Below are positions 8,477-16,641 of a stretch of DNA of 64,000 nt, one piece after another. The position numbers and the translations under genes were made by a program. Location: the NCBI RefSeq assembly GCF_004118375.1, contig NZ_SDHX01000002.1, forward strand, positions 1,291,001 through 1,355,000. The letters are read 5' to 3'. Below the pieces are notes generated by a model, which worked only from the letters and a program-made list of their open reading frames with translations, ran no database searches and was not told the origin of the DNA. The stretch comes from Oleiharenicola lentus (GTDB lineage Bacteria > Verrucomicrobiota > Verrucomicrobiia > Opitutales > Opitutaceae). Position 1 is the first letter of the stretch. Each line of letters begins with the position of its first letter.

Positions 8477-9222
8477 AGCTCCTCCGGGCCGGACTGCTGG
8501 GATCCCTGCTGGCGGCCACCGTGGCGGCTGCCGACGTGGACGCCCTGCTCCGCGAGGCGCAGGCCGCCGAGGCGCGGCTCGATTCGCGCCGCGCCCTCGA
8601 GCTGTTCCTGCAGGCTGACGCCGCCAAACCGGACGACGCGTTCATCCTGCAGAAAATCGCGCGGCAATATTCGGACCTCACCACCGAGCAGGCCGCGGTG
8701 GAGGAAAAGAAGCGTTACGCCCAGACCGCGCTCGACTACGCGCTGCGCGCTGTCGCCCGGGACCCGCAAAACCCGGTGAACGTGCTCTCGCTCGCCGTCT
8801 GCCACGGCAAGCTCGCCGTTTACAGCGACACCCGCACGAAGGTCCGCTACTCGCGGCTCGTAAAGGAAGAGGCCGAGCGCGCACTCACGCTCGATCCGAA
8901 CTACGCCTGGGCGCACCACATTTTGGGCCGCTGGCACCACGAGGTCGCCTCCCTCGGAGTCACCGCGCGCTGGGCCGTGCGCCTGTTCTACGGCGGTCTG
9001 CCCGACGCGTCGCCCGAGGAGGCCATCCGGCATTTGGAACGGGCCGTCGAACTCGAGCCCGGTGAACTCAACCATCACCTTGAGCTCGGCTTCGCCTACG
9101 CTGCCGCCAAGCGGCAATCCGACGCCGAGAGGGCCTGGCAGCGCGGTCTCGCCATGCCCGACCGCGGCCGCCACGACACCGCGGCCAAACAGCGCGTGCG
9201 CAACGCCCTGGAACCCCTCTAG
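8473..9222 (+). CDS. TPR-repeat periplasmic protein, lipid-operon member
   Basis: A 249-residue protein with an N-terminal signal peptide (MKLLRAGLLGSLLAATVAAAD) followed by TPR-like helix pairs: RRALELFLQADAAKPDD, ALRAVARDPQNPVNVLSLA, AERALTLDPNYAWAHHILG and ERAVELEPGELNHHLELGF. The layout resembles RMD/FAM82-type TPR proteins. It likely works as an exported scaffold or binding protein; no catalytic residues are evident. The start codon overlaps the stop of the methyltransferase gene (ATGA), indicating translational coupling. A role linked to lipid modification is inference from the operon only. Confidence 0.82.
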   Translation: MKLLRAGLLGSLLAATVAAADVDALLREAQAAEARLDSRRALELFLQADAAKPDDAFILQKIARQYSDLTTEQAAVEEKKRYAQTALDYALRAVARDPQNPVNVLSLAVCHGKLAVYSDTRTKVRYSRLVKEEAERALTLDPNYAWAHHILGRWHHEVASLGVTARWAVRLFYGGLPDASPEEAIRHLERAVELEPGELNHHLELGFAYAAAKRQSDAERAWQRGLAMPDRGRHDTAAKQRVRNALEPL

Positions 9223-9244
9223 CCCTGAATCCCTGCGGCCCGTC

Positions 9245-10132
9245 TTACACCAGGACGAGCACGATCGCCACGAGCATCAGACCGGCGCCGATCAGGCGGT
9301 TGCGCAGCACGCCAGGTTCCTGATGCTGCTCCTGGCTGTGGAACCAGTGACCGATCGCCCAGACGACGGCGACGCTCACCAGGCCCCGCGCGCTATAGAC
9401 GATGTTCACCGCCGTAGCACCGCCCCAGATGCCGATGGCCAGCACGATGCCGGCGTTGTTCACCGCCATCAGGCCGGAGCCGACGCCCACCCACTTCCAC
9501 GCCGAGACGGTCATGGCGCGCAACGGCGCGCTGAACACCGGGATCAGCGCCAGTGAGTAAATGCCCACCCAGCCGAACATCGCCGGGGCAAATGCCGTCG
9601 CCCCCCAGCCGGGCGCCCATTTCTGGATGCAGACGTCGCCGAGACCGTAAAACGAAGCGCTCAGCCACGCGAGGAACACCGTCCGACCGATGTGCCGCGT
9701 TCCACGCAGGCCCGGGCCCAGATGGAGCAGCAGCACCGCCGCGGCACTGAGCCCGGCGCCGATCCACCAGCGCAGCGGCATCGCGCCGGCGTTGAGCAGC
9801 ACGGTGAACAACGCGACCATGATGACCTTGGTGCCCATCACCGGGGTTGTGACCGTCACGTCGCCGTGCTTGAGCGCGAGGAACATGCAGGATTGTCCGA
9901 GCAAAAAGAAACCCGCGGCGAGCGCCGGCTGCCAGTAGAGCGTCAGGTCCACCACCGGGCGGCCGGCGGCAAGCCAGATGGGCAAGAAGGCGAGGCATGC
10001 CGTCCAGTTCGCCACAAAGGTCGTGCGCCACACGCCGACGCCAAGCTCGGCCGCCCGCTTGAAGGCGAGCGCCGCCAACACATAGGTGAAGGCGCAGGCC
10101 AGCGGGATCAGCAGATGCCAGGAGAAGGTCAT
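9245..10132 (-). CDS. EamA/DMT-family transporter
   Basis: A 295-residue membrane protein with about ten hydrophobic helices in two repeated halves, as in the drug/metabolite transporter superfamily. The start is MTFSWHLLIPLACAFTYVL. Each half has Gly/Ala-rich helices (GFFLLGQSCMFLALKHGDV; GSGLMAVNNAGIVLAIGIW). The substrate cannot be predicted. The gene converges with the TPR gene 22 bases away. Upstream is the terminator of the thioredoxin gene, so it has its own transcript. Confidence 0.85.
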   Translation of the reverse strand: MTFSWHLLIPLACAFTYVLAALAFKRAAELGVGVWRTTFVANWTACLAFLPIWLAAGRPVVDLTLYWQPALAAGFFLLGQSCMFLALKHGDVTVTTPVMGTKVIMVALFTVLLNAGAMPLRWWIGAGLSAAAVLLLHLGPGLRGTRHIGRTVFLAWLSASFYGLGDVCIQKWAPGWGATAFAPAMFGWVGIYSLALIPVFSAPLRAMTVSAWKWVGVGSGLMAVNNAGIVLAIGIWGGATAVNIVYSARGLVSVAVVWAIGHWFHSQEQHQEPGVLRNRLIGAGLMLVAIVLVLV

Positions 10133-10140
10133 TGCCCGGC

Positions 10141-10166
10141 AAAAAGCCGGACCCGCGGGTCCGGCT
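10141..10166 (-). terminator. Rho-independent terminator after the thioredoxin gene
   Basis: The perfect palindrome agccggacccgcgggtccggct (split here as agccggaccc / gcgggtccggct, 10145-10166) is followed on the reverse strand by a five-T run. It lies about 40 bases after the stop of the gene at 10203-10691 and just before the next start codon. Confidence 0.8.
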
Positions 10167-10202
10167 CAAATCTAATCGGTTCCGATCAAGGGTGAAGCCC
10201 GC

Positions 10203-10691
10203 TCAGAGCGCTTTCTTCAGGATCGCCTCGTATTGCTCGTGGTCCATTGCCCCGCTTTTCTCGTGCAGGATCTTGCCGTCGCGCCCGATGAGGAAGGTGG
10301 TGGGAATGGAGTTGAACCCGCCGAAGGCCTCGACCGCGGTGTTGTCGCCCATGACAACCGTGTAGTTCAGGGCGTTTTGCTCGACGAATTTCTGGACATG
10401 CTTCGGTCCCTTCTGGTCGAGCGATACGCCGACGATGACCACACCATCCTTGCCGTATTTCTTCTGCATCTCGATGTAGCCCGGGATCTCCATCCGGCAG
10501 GGACCGCACCAGGTGGCCCAGAAGTCCACGACGACGACCTTGCCCTTGAGGGCGGCGAGGCTGACGTCCTTGCCGGCGAGATCCTTGAACGTGAGAGCCG
10601 GGGCGGCCTGGCCGACGACGGAAGCGGAGGCGACCGCGCCCAGCAGCGCGAAACTGGCGGCGACAAAAAGGGAACGAAGCAGGTTTTTCAT
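10203..10691 (-). CDS. TlpA/ResA-like exported thioredoxin
   Basis: A 162-residue exported thiol-disulfide protein. The signal peptide is about residues 1-23 (MKNLLRSLFVAASFALLG). A thioredoxin fold follows with the active-site motif WCGPC at residues 61-65 (VDFWATWCGPC), the cis-Pro loop SIPTTFLIG, and the TlpA/AhpC-TSA pattern (VVGQAAPALTFKDLAGKDVSL). Such proteins reduce disulfides in periplasmic targets, including apocytochromes. A strong terminator follows the gene. The LysR gene upstream is on the same strand but 64 bases away. Confidence 0.92.
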   Translation of the reverse strand: MKNLLRSLFVAASFALLGAVASASVVGQAAPALTFKDLAGKDVSLAALKGKVVVVDFWATWCGPCRMEIPGYIEMQKKYGKDGVVIVGVSLDQKGPKHVQKFVEQNALNYTVVMGDNTAVEAFGGFNSIPTTFLIGRDGKILHEKSGAMDHEQYEAILKKAL

Positions 10692-10755
10692 GGGTGCGAG
10701 GTGAGAGGTCCGGCGAACCGGTTTTGTTCCCGACGAAGAAAGGCCGGCACCGTCG

Positions 10756-11664
10756 TCAGACCTTGGATGCGGCCTCGGCGGCGGCGCCCTCGGTGGCGAG
10801 CATCTCGACGAACTTCTTCATGGCCGGCGTGAGCACCCGGCCCTTGCGGTGGAGGATGGCGAGCGGACGGGTGAACTCCTTGCCCTTGAAGGGAATGATC
10901 GCGAGCGTGCCCTGCCGCAGCTCTTGCTGGACGGTGGCCTGCGGCACAATGGCGATGCCGTGGTCGATCTCCACGGCGCGCTTCACGGTCTCGATGTTGT
11001 CGAACTCCATGACCGGCGTGATCTCGAGCTTGTTGTCGCGGAAGATCGAGTCCACGGCCTTGCGGGTCGGGATGTCGGGGTCGAAGCCGATGAACTTGTG
11101 GCCGGCGAGCGTCTTCAGGTCCACGTCAGTCTGCTTGGCCAGCGGGTGGTTCGGGTGCGTGATGAGCACGAGCCGGTCGTTGCGGAAAGGCAGCATCTCG
11201 ATCTGGCGCTGCTTCTGCGGGAAGGCCACGAGGCCGAAGTCCACGGCGTTGTGGAGGATATCCTCATAGACGAGGTTCGAGCGGCGGTATTCGATGCGGA
11301 CGTTGACCGACGGGAAGGCCTGGAGGAAGCGCTTCACGTAGGGCGGCAGCTCGTGCAGGCCGATCGAGTAGATGGTCGAGATGCGGATCGTGCCGCTGAT
11401 GACCTTCTTCATCTCCTGGAGCTCGCTCTCGAGCTTCTCATACACATGCAGGATTTCCTTCGCCGCCTCGTAGATGCGCTGGCCTTCGCGGGTCAGGTTG
11501 AACTGCTTCTGGCTCCGGTCGATCATCAGCGTCTTGAAGTTGCGCTCCATCGCGCGCGCCTGCTGGCTGACCGCCGACTGGGTGATACCGTTGAGTTTCG
11601 CAGCCTTGGAAAAGCTCTTGGTTTCGACCAGATCCGCGAAGATTTTGAAGTTCTCGATTTGCAT
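10756..11664 (-). CDS. LysR-family transcriptional regulator
   Basis: A 302-residue LysR regulator. The N-terminal winged helix-turn-helix is MQIENFKIFADLVETKSFSKAAKLNGITQSAVSQQ in outline (about residues 1-35). The coinducer-binding domain has NHPLAKQTDVDLKTLAGHKFIGF and DHGIAIVPQATVQQELRQGTL. The chosen ATG (11664) starts the canonical MQIENF; nine codons of upstream open frame were dropped. The protein is of the CysB-like general type, but the effector is unknown. It is divergent from yggS across 71 bases. A small palindrome overlaps its own start codon (11662-11676), a possible autoregulatory site. Confidence 0.92.
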   Translation of the reverse strand: MQIENFKIFADLVETKSFSKAAKLNGITQSAVSQQARAMERNFKTLMIDRSQKQFNLTREGQRIYEAAKEILHVYEKLESELQEMKKVISGTIRISTIYSIGLHELPPYVKRFLQAFPSVNVRIEYRRSNLVYEDILHNAVDFGLVAFPQKQRQIEMLPFRNDRLVLITHPNHPLAKQTDVDLKTLAGHKFIGFDPDIPTRKAVDSIFRDNKLEITPVMEFDNIETVKRAVEIDHGIAIVPQATVQQELRQGTLAIIPFKGKEFTRPLAILHRKGRVLTPAMKKFVEMLATEGAAAEAASKV

Positions 11665-11676
11665 ACGTCGTGTATG
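11662..11676. promoter_or_regulatory. Short palindrome over the LysR start codon
   Basis: The sequence catacgtcgtgtatg has perfect 5-bp arms (CATAC/GTATG) around a 5-nt centre, 15 bp in total. The spacing resembles LysR-type binding sites, and the position over the regulator's own start would suit autorepression. This is a weak, position-based call. Confidence 0.3.
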
Positions 11677-11735
11677 TTGCAAACCCAGCATAACGCTAAC
11701 TTATCGCCAATCCATCTTAAAAGAGCCGCTCATAG

Positions 11736-12428
11736 ATGTTTATCGATTACGAGACCTTCCGCCTGCGGGCCGACGCATTGCAGGCGCGAATAGCCGCCAC
11801 CTGCGCCGCGATCGGCCGCCATCCCACCGAGGTCGCGCTCTTGCCCGTGACCAAGACGCACCCGGCGGCCGCCGCCGAGTATGCGGCGCGGCACGGCTTT
11901 GCCGCCGTGGGGGAGAACCGGGTGCAGGAGGCCATGGAGAAACGGCCGCAGGCCCCCGCCACCCTGCGCTGGGAACTGATCGGCCACCTCCAGTCCAACA
12001 AGGCAAAACTGGCCGCCACCCATTTCGACCGCATCCAGAGCGTGGACAGCGAGAAGCTGCTCACCGTGCTCAACCGCGCCGCCGGCGAGCTCGGGAAAAG
12101 GCTGCCCGTGCTGCTCCAGATCAACGCCGGCGATGACCCGGCCAAGTTCGGCGCCGAGCCCGCCGACGCCGCCCGCCTGCTCGACGCCGCGCTCGCCCAA
12201 CCCCACCTGCAGGTGGACGGCCTCATGACCATCGCCCCGCTCTCCGACGATCCGGCCGTCGCCCGCCGGACCTTTGTCCGGCTGCGCGAGATCCGCGATG
12301 ACCTGGCGGCGCGAACCCGTGCGCCCCTGCGCGAACTCTCCATGGGCATGACCGGCGACCTCGAAGCCGCCATCCGGGAAGGGAGCACCCTGGTTCGCGT
12401 CGGCACCGCGCTTTACGGCCCGCGTTGA
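11736..12428 (+). CDS. yggS: YggS/PROSC-family PLP-binding protein
   Basis: A 230-residue pyridoxal-phosphate homeostasis protein of the alanine-racemase-like fold. The PLP lysine is in LLPVTKTHPA (Lys40). Other family signatures are GENRVQEAMEK, WELIGHLQSNKAK, VDSEKLL, GLMTIAP and LSMGMTGDLEAAIREGSTLVRVGTALYG. The protein binds PLP without known catalytic turnover and buffers the cofactor and amino-acid pools. It is divergent from the LysR regulator. Confidence 0.95.
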   Translation: MFIDYETFRLRADALQARIAATCAAIGRHPTEVALLPVTKTHPAAAAEYAARHGFAAVGENRVQEAMEKRPQAPATLRWELIGHLQSNKAKLAATHFDRIQSVDSEKLLTVLNRAAGELGKRLPVLLQINAGDDPAKFGAEPADAARLLDAALAQPHLQVDGLMTIAPLSDDPAVARRTFVRLREIRDDLAARTRAPLRELSMGMTGDLEAAIREGSTLVRVGTALYGPR

Positions 12429-12515
12429 CTGTCTGCCGTAAGGCCAGAAAATTTTTGGGGTGGCCCGACATTTTCCCCGTTGCGCCGCCCTGCCGCCGGG
12501 CTTGTCTATGAGGCC

Positions 12516-13382
12516 GTGGAAACAAGCGGATTCACGCCCGAGCAAAGAGCCACCTTCGCCCGCCTGCTGGACGACACGTCGCCCGCGGTGCGGCAGTCGC
12601 TGCTCGCGCACTTCATGAAACACGGCCACCACAGCGTGGAGTTTCTCCGCCAGCTCGCGAGCCAGTCCGACCGCACGCTCGCCGCGCATGCCGGCTGGTT
12701 TCTGCGGGAGCTCGACTACTCCGACCCCGTGACGGAGTTCCGCGGCTTCATCCGCTCGCTCAACTACGAGCTCGAGACCGGCGCGCTGCTGCTCAGCCGC
12801 ACCATCAACCCCGACATCGACATCGGCGCCTGTTGTGCCCGGCTCGACTCGATGGCCGCCCGTTGCCGCGAACTGATCGCCGAACCGGCCAGCGTGCGCG
12901 AGAAATGCCGCGTGATCAGCCGTGTGCTCTTCCACGAATACGGCCTGCGCGGCAACACCGACCACTACGCCGATCCGCTCAACAGCTACCTCGACCAGGT
13001 GTTGATCCGCCGCAAGGGCATCCCCATCTCGCTCTCGATCGTGTATCTGCTCGTGGCGGAGCGCCTCGGCCTCTCGCTCGAGCCGGTCGGCCTGCCCGGG
13101 CACTTCGTGGTGGGCTGCTACGCCGAGCAGCTGCCCTTCTACATCGACCCCTTCAACTCCGGCAGCTTCATCAACGCCGGCGAGGCCGTGGACCTGCTGC
13201 GCCGGCAGAGCACCCATCCCACCATCGCCGACCTCGCCCCCACGCCCGTGCGCGAGGTCCTCTGCCGTTGCTGCCGCAACCTGGTGAACCACTACTCCGT
13301 CGCCAACGATCCCGACCGCGCGCGGCTCTTCGCCGAGTTCGTCGCCGAGTTCGAGGCCACCTACGAGCGGCACACGACGTGA
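12516..13382 (+). CDS. SirB1-like transglutaminase-fold protein
   Basis: A protein of about 288 residues related to the SirB1/transglutaminase-like family. Residues show RCRELIAEPASVREKCRVI, LFHEYGLRGNTDHYADPLNSYLDQVLIRRKGIPISLSIVYLL, then LPGHFVVGCY and FYIDPFNSG. The conserved RKGIPISL and PGHF segments are typical. The usual catalytic Cys position of true transglutaminases (before ISL) is occupied by Pro/Ile here, as in other SirB1 proteins. The start is uncertain: GTG 12516 (used here) precedes the conserved TPEQRATFARLL region, while TTG 12480 would add 12 residues. The molecular role is unknown. Confidence 0.8.
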   Translation: METSGFTPEQRATFARLLDDTSPAVRQSLLAHFMKHGHHSVEFLRQLASQSDRTLAAHAGWFLRELDYSDPVTEFRGFIRSLNYELETGALLLSRTINPDIDIGACCARLDSMAARCRELIAEPASVREKCRVISRVLFHEYGLRGNTDHYADPLNSYLDQVLIRRKGIPISLSIVYLLVAERLGLSLEPVGLPGHFVVGCYAEQLPFYIDPFNSGSFINAGEAVDLLRRQSTHPTIADLAPTPVREVLCRCCRNLVNHYSVANDPDRARLFAEFVAEFEATYERHTT

Positions 13383-13448
13383 TTTTTCGATTTTGCACGC
13401 CACCGGTTCCGCTGCCTCAATCGAAAATCTGAAATCAAAAATCGAAAA
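13381..13448. repeat. AT-rich inverted repeat at the aroE start
   Basis: The segment atttttcgattttg at the left is answered on the right by caatcgaaaatctgaaatc and aaaaatcgaaaat, an AT-rich inverted repeat in an otherwise GC-rich region. It spans the stop of the SirB1-like gene and the first codons of aroE, so part of it is translated if the TTG start is right. It could form an RNA hairpin over the aroE start. Confidence 0.5.
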
Positions 13449-14355
13449 TGACGGAGTCCTGACCCTCGCCGACCTGGACGGCTGGTCGCACCCCGGTCCC
13501 GCCCTGGCCGTGCTCGGTCACCCGATCAAACACTCGGTGAGCCCGGCGATGCACAATGCCGCGCTCGCCGCGATGGCGGCACACGACGCCCGCTTTGCCC
13601 CGTGGAAGTATTTCCGCTTCGACATGCCACCCGCGCAGCTGCCGGCGGCTCTCGCCCAGCTGCACGCCGCCGGCTTCCTCGGCCTCAACCTCACCGTGCC
13701 GCACAAGGTGCTGGCCGTTGGGCTTGTCGCGGAAATCGATCCCGCCGCCCGGGCCATCGGCGCGGTCAACACGCTCCGCCGCACGGCAACCGGCTGGAAG
13801 GGGTTCAACACTGACGGCTACGGCCTGGCCACCGCCCTGAAGACCGACCTCGCCCTCGATCTCGCCGGGGCGCACGTGGTGCTGCTCGGCGCCGGCGGAG
13901 CCGCCCGCGGTGCGGCCGTGGAATGTCTTCAGCGCCGGTGCGCCTCACTCCGCATCGGCAACCGCACGCGCGCCAATCTCGATACGCTGCTTGCGGCGCT
14001 GCGCCCGCTGGCGGGCGACACGGTGCTGGAAGGATTTGATCCCACGGAGCCGCCGGCCGCCATGCCCGCCGGAGTCGTCGTGGTGAACGCGACCTCCGCC
14101 GGGCTGCAGCCGGGCGAGCCCGCGCCAATGGATTTGCGCCGCCTCCCGCCGGGCGCCAAGGTTTACGACATGGTCTACAACCCGCCGCAAACCTCGCTGT
14201 TGCGTGACGCCGCCACCCTCGGCCTGCCGCACGCCAACGGCCTCTCGATGCTCGTCCACCAGGGCGCCCGCGCGCTCGAGATCTGGACCGGCGCCGCCGT
14301 GCCCGCCGCCGTGATGGACCTGGCCGCCCGGACCGCCCTCGGGCTGCGCGCCTGA
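13393..14355 (+). CDS. aroE: Shikimate dehydrogenase
   Basis: Catalyses NADP-dependent reduction of 3-dehydroshikimate to shikimate in aromatic amino-acid synthesis. The substrate site is GHPIKHSVSPAMHNAAL and GLNLTVPHKV (the catalytic Lys is in VPHK). The cofactor domain has VVLLGAGGAARGAA and GNRTRAN, with VNATSAGLQPG and YDMVYNPPQTSLL near the C-terminus. No ATG or GTG is available between the previous stop and the conserved domain, so TTG 13393 is the only reasonable start (320 residues). The first 23 residues lie in an AT-rich inverted repeat and look non-native, which may mean the repeat replaced the original 5' end. The next gene starts 10 bases on. Confidence 0.92.
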   Translation: MHATGSAASIENLKSKIENDGVLTLADLDGWSHPGPALAVLGHPIKHSVSPAMHNAALAAMAAHDARFAPWKYFRFDMPPAQLPAALAQLHAAGFLGLNLTVPHKVLAVGLVAEIDPAARAIGAVNTLRRTATGWKGFNTDGYGLATALKTDLALDLAGAHVVLLGAGGAARGAAVECLQRRCASLRIGNRTRANLDTLLAALRPLAGDTVLEGFDPTEPPAAMPAGVVVVNATSAGLQPGEPAPMDLRRLPPGAKVYDMVYNPPQTSLLRDAATLGLPHANGLSMLVHQGARALEIWTGAAVPAAVMDLAARTALGLRA

Positions 14356-14365
14356 GCCGCATCGC

Positions 14366-15277
14366 ATGACTTCCGAACTCCAAGCCATCAGCGAACAGTT
14401 CCCCTGGTTCTTCCCGCTCTGGGCGGGAATCTTCGGCGCCTGCATCGGCAGCTTTCTCAACGTCTGCATCTACCGCATCCCGAAAAACGAATCGGTCGTG
14501 TCGCCGCCCTCGCATTGCGGCTGCGGCCAGCGGATCGCGTGGTATGACAACCTGCCGGTGCTGAGCTGGTTCATCCTGCGCGGCAAGGCGCGCTGCTGCG
14601 GCCGGCCCTTCAGTTTCCGCTATCCCGCCATCGAGCTGCTCACCGCCGCGTTGTTCGTCGCCTGCTGGCTGCTTTTTCCGCCGGGCAAAGCCGTCGCGGG
14701 GGCGGTGCTCTGCAGCCTGGTGATCTGCGCGCACTTCATCGACCACGACCACATGATCATCCCCGACGCCTTCACCATCGGCGGGGCGGCCGTGGGGCTG
14801 TTGCTTTCGTTCTTGCTCCCGGCCCTGCACGGCCAGCTGCACGAGCTGTGGTTCATCGCCGGCATGCGGGCCCTGCTCGACTCCGTGCTCGGCCTCTTCG
14901 TCGGTTCCGCGCTCGTGCTCTGGATCGCGCTCTTCGCCGAGGTCATCCTGCGCAAGGAGGCGATGGGCTTTGGCGACGTGAAATATCTCGGCGCGCTCGG
15001 AGCTTTTGTCGGCTGGCAGGGCGCGGTCTTCGGCATGTTCGGCGGCGCCATGCTCGGCTGCGGGTGGTTCATCGCCGCCTATGCCTGGCAGAAGATCACC
15101 GGAAAAAAGTCGCCGGTCGCCCTGCCCGCGGAAACACCCGAGGGCCAGCCCGCCGAACTCGGCCTCGGCGTGCACGTGCCCTTCGGGCCCATGCTCGGCC
15201 TCGCGGCGCTCATCTATTTCTTCTGGGCCCACCGCTGGGTGGACCCGTATTTCTTCGAGCTGAAGCTACTGTTTTGA
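14366..15277 (+). CDS. Type IV prepilin peptidase (A24 family)
   Basis: A 303-residue membrane protease and N-methyltransferase that processes type IV pilin-like precursors. The N-terminal part has GACIGSFLNVCIYRIP and a Cys-rich cytoplasmic domain (HCGCGQRIAWYDN and KARCCGRPFSFRYP) like the zinc-binding domain of PilD. The two catalytic aspartates are in FIDHDHMIIPD and EAMGFGDVKYLG. Seven to eight hydrophobic helices are visible. It follows aroE in the same direction and overlaps the end of the opposing small gene by 12 bases. Confidence 0.93.
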   Translation: MTSELQAISEQFPWFFPLWAGIFGACIGSFLNVCIYRIPKNESVVSPPSHCGCGQRIAWYDNLPVLSWFILRGKARCCGRPFSFRYPAIELLTAALFVACWLLFPPGKAVAGAVLCSLVICAHFIDHDHMIIPDAFTIGGAAVGLLLSFLLPALHGQLHELWFIAGMRALLDSVLGLFVGSALVLWIALFAEVILRKEAMGFGDVKYLGALGAFVGWQGAVFGMFGGAMLGCGWFIAAYAWQKITGKKSPVALPAETPEGQPAELGLGVHVPFGPMLGLAALIYFFWAHRWVDPYFFELKLLF

Positions 15278-15490
15278 ACCCGGCGGCGAAAACCCCGGCG
15301 GCACGTTGCCCTGGCGGCCTTCGACGAGGATTTGGAGCAGTTGCGCGAGCGCGGTCTCGCGCGTGATGCCGCGCTCGGCCGCGAGCTGATCGGCGCGCTT
15401 CAGGAGCTGGCGCGCCATCGTCGCGGCCTGTTCGGGCGAGGCGCCGAGGCGCTCGCAGATGACGGTGATTTTTTTGACTTCGTCAGACAC
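15266..15490 (-). CDS. Small conserved helical protein, unknown function
   Basis: A 74-residue soluble protein (MSDEVKKITVICERLGASPE). Residues 1-60 are predicted helical with regular charge spacing, followed by a Gly/Pro tail. Its ATG overlaps the last 8 bases of the ygfZ gene, so the two are translationally coupled on the reverse strand. No family is recognised. It is supported by the coupling and by a composition unlike a shadow frame. Confidence 0.6.
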   Translation of the reverse strand: MSDEVKKITVICERLGASPEQAATMARQLLKRADQLAAERGITRETALAQLLQILVEGRQGNVPPGFSPPGSKQ

Positions 15491-16352
15491 GGCGGAGAAT
15501 TTTTATCCCGCGGCCATGCGGCGCGAGGCCGAGGGGTGCGGCGGGATCGAGATGCACGAGCGAGAGCATGGCCATCGCGAGAAACTGGCCGCCCTCTGTC
15601 GCGCCCGAGCGAACTTCGCCGGCTTTGCGTTCGCCCTGGAACAGCGCCGTGCCCGGCGCGGGCGGCGCACCGTCACCCTCGATCAGGTGCAACGCGCGCC
15701 GCACCTGGCCGAGGTTTTTCAACCGCGCGATGACTTCCTGCCCGAGGTAACAGCCCTTCGTGAAGGAAATCGCCACCTCGTCGAGCGCGCCTTCGGCGGG
15801 AAGGTCGCGCGGGCCGATGTCCGTCGGCACGGCGGGCAACGCGGCGCGCAAACGCGCGAGTTCCGCCGTGTTCCGATCCGCGGCCCCCGCAGCGGCGGAA
15901 AGCTGCGCCGCCACCTCGCTCGCGTGTGCGACGGGCACGATAATTTCCTGCGCCGGGGATCCCGCCCGGCGGCTGACGAATATCTGCGCTCCGGCAGGCA
16001 GCGTCAGGACGGGCGTCGCGCCTCCCCAGACGAGCCAGTTGGCCCACTCGGCCGTCTCATCGCGCAGTTCCACCTCGTCGGCGATCAAGTAGGCCTCGAG
16101 CCGCGCCAAGAGCACGGCGGCGCTGGCCGAAAAACAAATCACAAGGTAATCGTTGGCGGCCAATCGGATAACATGGCTGTCGGCCAGGACTTTGCCCTTC
16201 TGATCGAGCCACAATCCGTAGATTGCCCCCTTTTCGGCGAGTTTCAGATCCTGTGTGAACTGCCCCTGCAAATAGCTATTAGCGTCAGGGCCTTGAACGC
16301 GGAGGACAGCTGATGCGTTTTTTAAATCATTGGTTGGCAGATAGTAAATCAC
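15483..16352 (-). CDS. ygfZ: YgfZ/GcvT-like folate-binding protein
   Basis: A 289-residue protein of the GcvT fold used in iron-sulfur cluster assembly and repair. The N-terminal half has VQGPDANSYLQGQFTQDL and GLWLDQKGKVLADSHVI. The hallmark KGCYLGQEVIARLKNLGQVRR, with the conserved Cys, is at about residue 215. The start is GTG at 16352 (MIYYLPTND). It is divergent from the tandem RNA elements and the DAHP synthase gene, and followed by a coupled small gene. Confidence 0.92.
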   Translation of the reverse strand: MIYYLPTNDLKNASAVLRVQGPDANSYLQGQFTQDLKLAEKGAIYGLWLDQKGKVLADSHVIRLAANDYLVICFSASAAVLLARLEAYLIADEVELRDETAEWANWLVWGGATPVLTLPAGAQIFVSRRAGSPAQEIIVPVAHASEVAAQLSAAAGAADRNTAELARLRAALPAVPTDIGPRDLPAEGALDEVAISFTKGCYLGQEVIARLKNLGQVRRALHLIEGDGAPPAPGTALFQGERKAGEVRSGATEGGQFLAMAMLSLVHLDPAAPLGLAPHGRGIKILRRV

Positions 16353-16425
16353 AGCAATTTGCAGTCTAGTGTTGGCATGGGACCAGCTTTATCAAGGAAG
16401 TTCTCTGAAAGGTCCTGCGAAGCAT

Positions 16426-16453
16426 TTGACGGAGCTAAGGAACCACGTATTCC
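16426..16453 (+). promoter_or_regulatory. Candidate promoter for the tandem RNA
   Basis: A TTGACG hexamer (16426-16431) and TATTCC (16448-16453) are separated by 16 bases. This would start transcription near 16460, just before the first RNA copy. The region is much more AT-rich than its surroundings. Confidence 0.4.
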
Positions 16454-16466
16454 TTCCGTTATCCAA

Positions 16467-16559
16467 TTTATCACTTCTCCCGCCTAGCGGGAGTTTTGGG
16501 GTAACTAAGAAAGCAATGGCCGGTCGTCTAGGGGTAGGCGACCGGCCTTTTCTTTGCCC
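16467..16559 (+). ncRNA. Candidate structured small RNA, copy 1 of a tandem pair
   Basis: A 93-nt element. It has a first hairpin CTCCCGC-CTA-GCGGGAG (16477-16493), a single-stranded linker with GGGGTAACTAAGAAAGCAAT, and a 13-bp terminator hairpin (arms 16518-16530 and 16535-16547, loop GGGG) followed by TTTTCTTT. Copy 2 lies 175 bases on and differs at five positions. Four of those are in stems and keep pairing: a C-G pair becomes A-T, a T-G wobble becomes T-A, and a C-G becomes T-G. It is AT-rich relative to its neighbours. No coding frame fits. It could be a free small RNA or a transcription attenuator for the aroG gene downstream. I do not recognise it as a known RNA family. Confidence 0.75.
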
Positions 16560-16641
16560 CAGTGAGGAAAAGGATGTTCTTACCAAAACCGCGAAGCACG
16601 TGAAGCAGCGCGGGAACAAAGGTTCGCCCCACCAGTCACAC

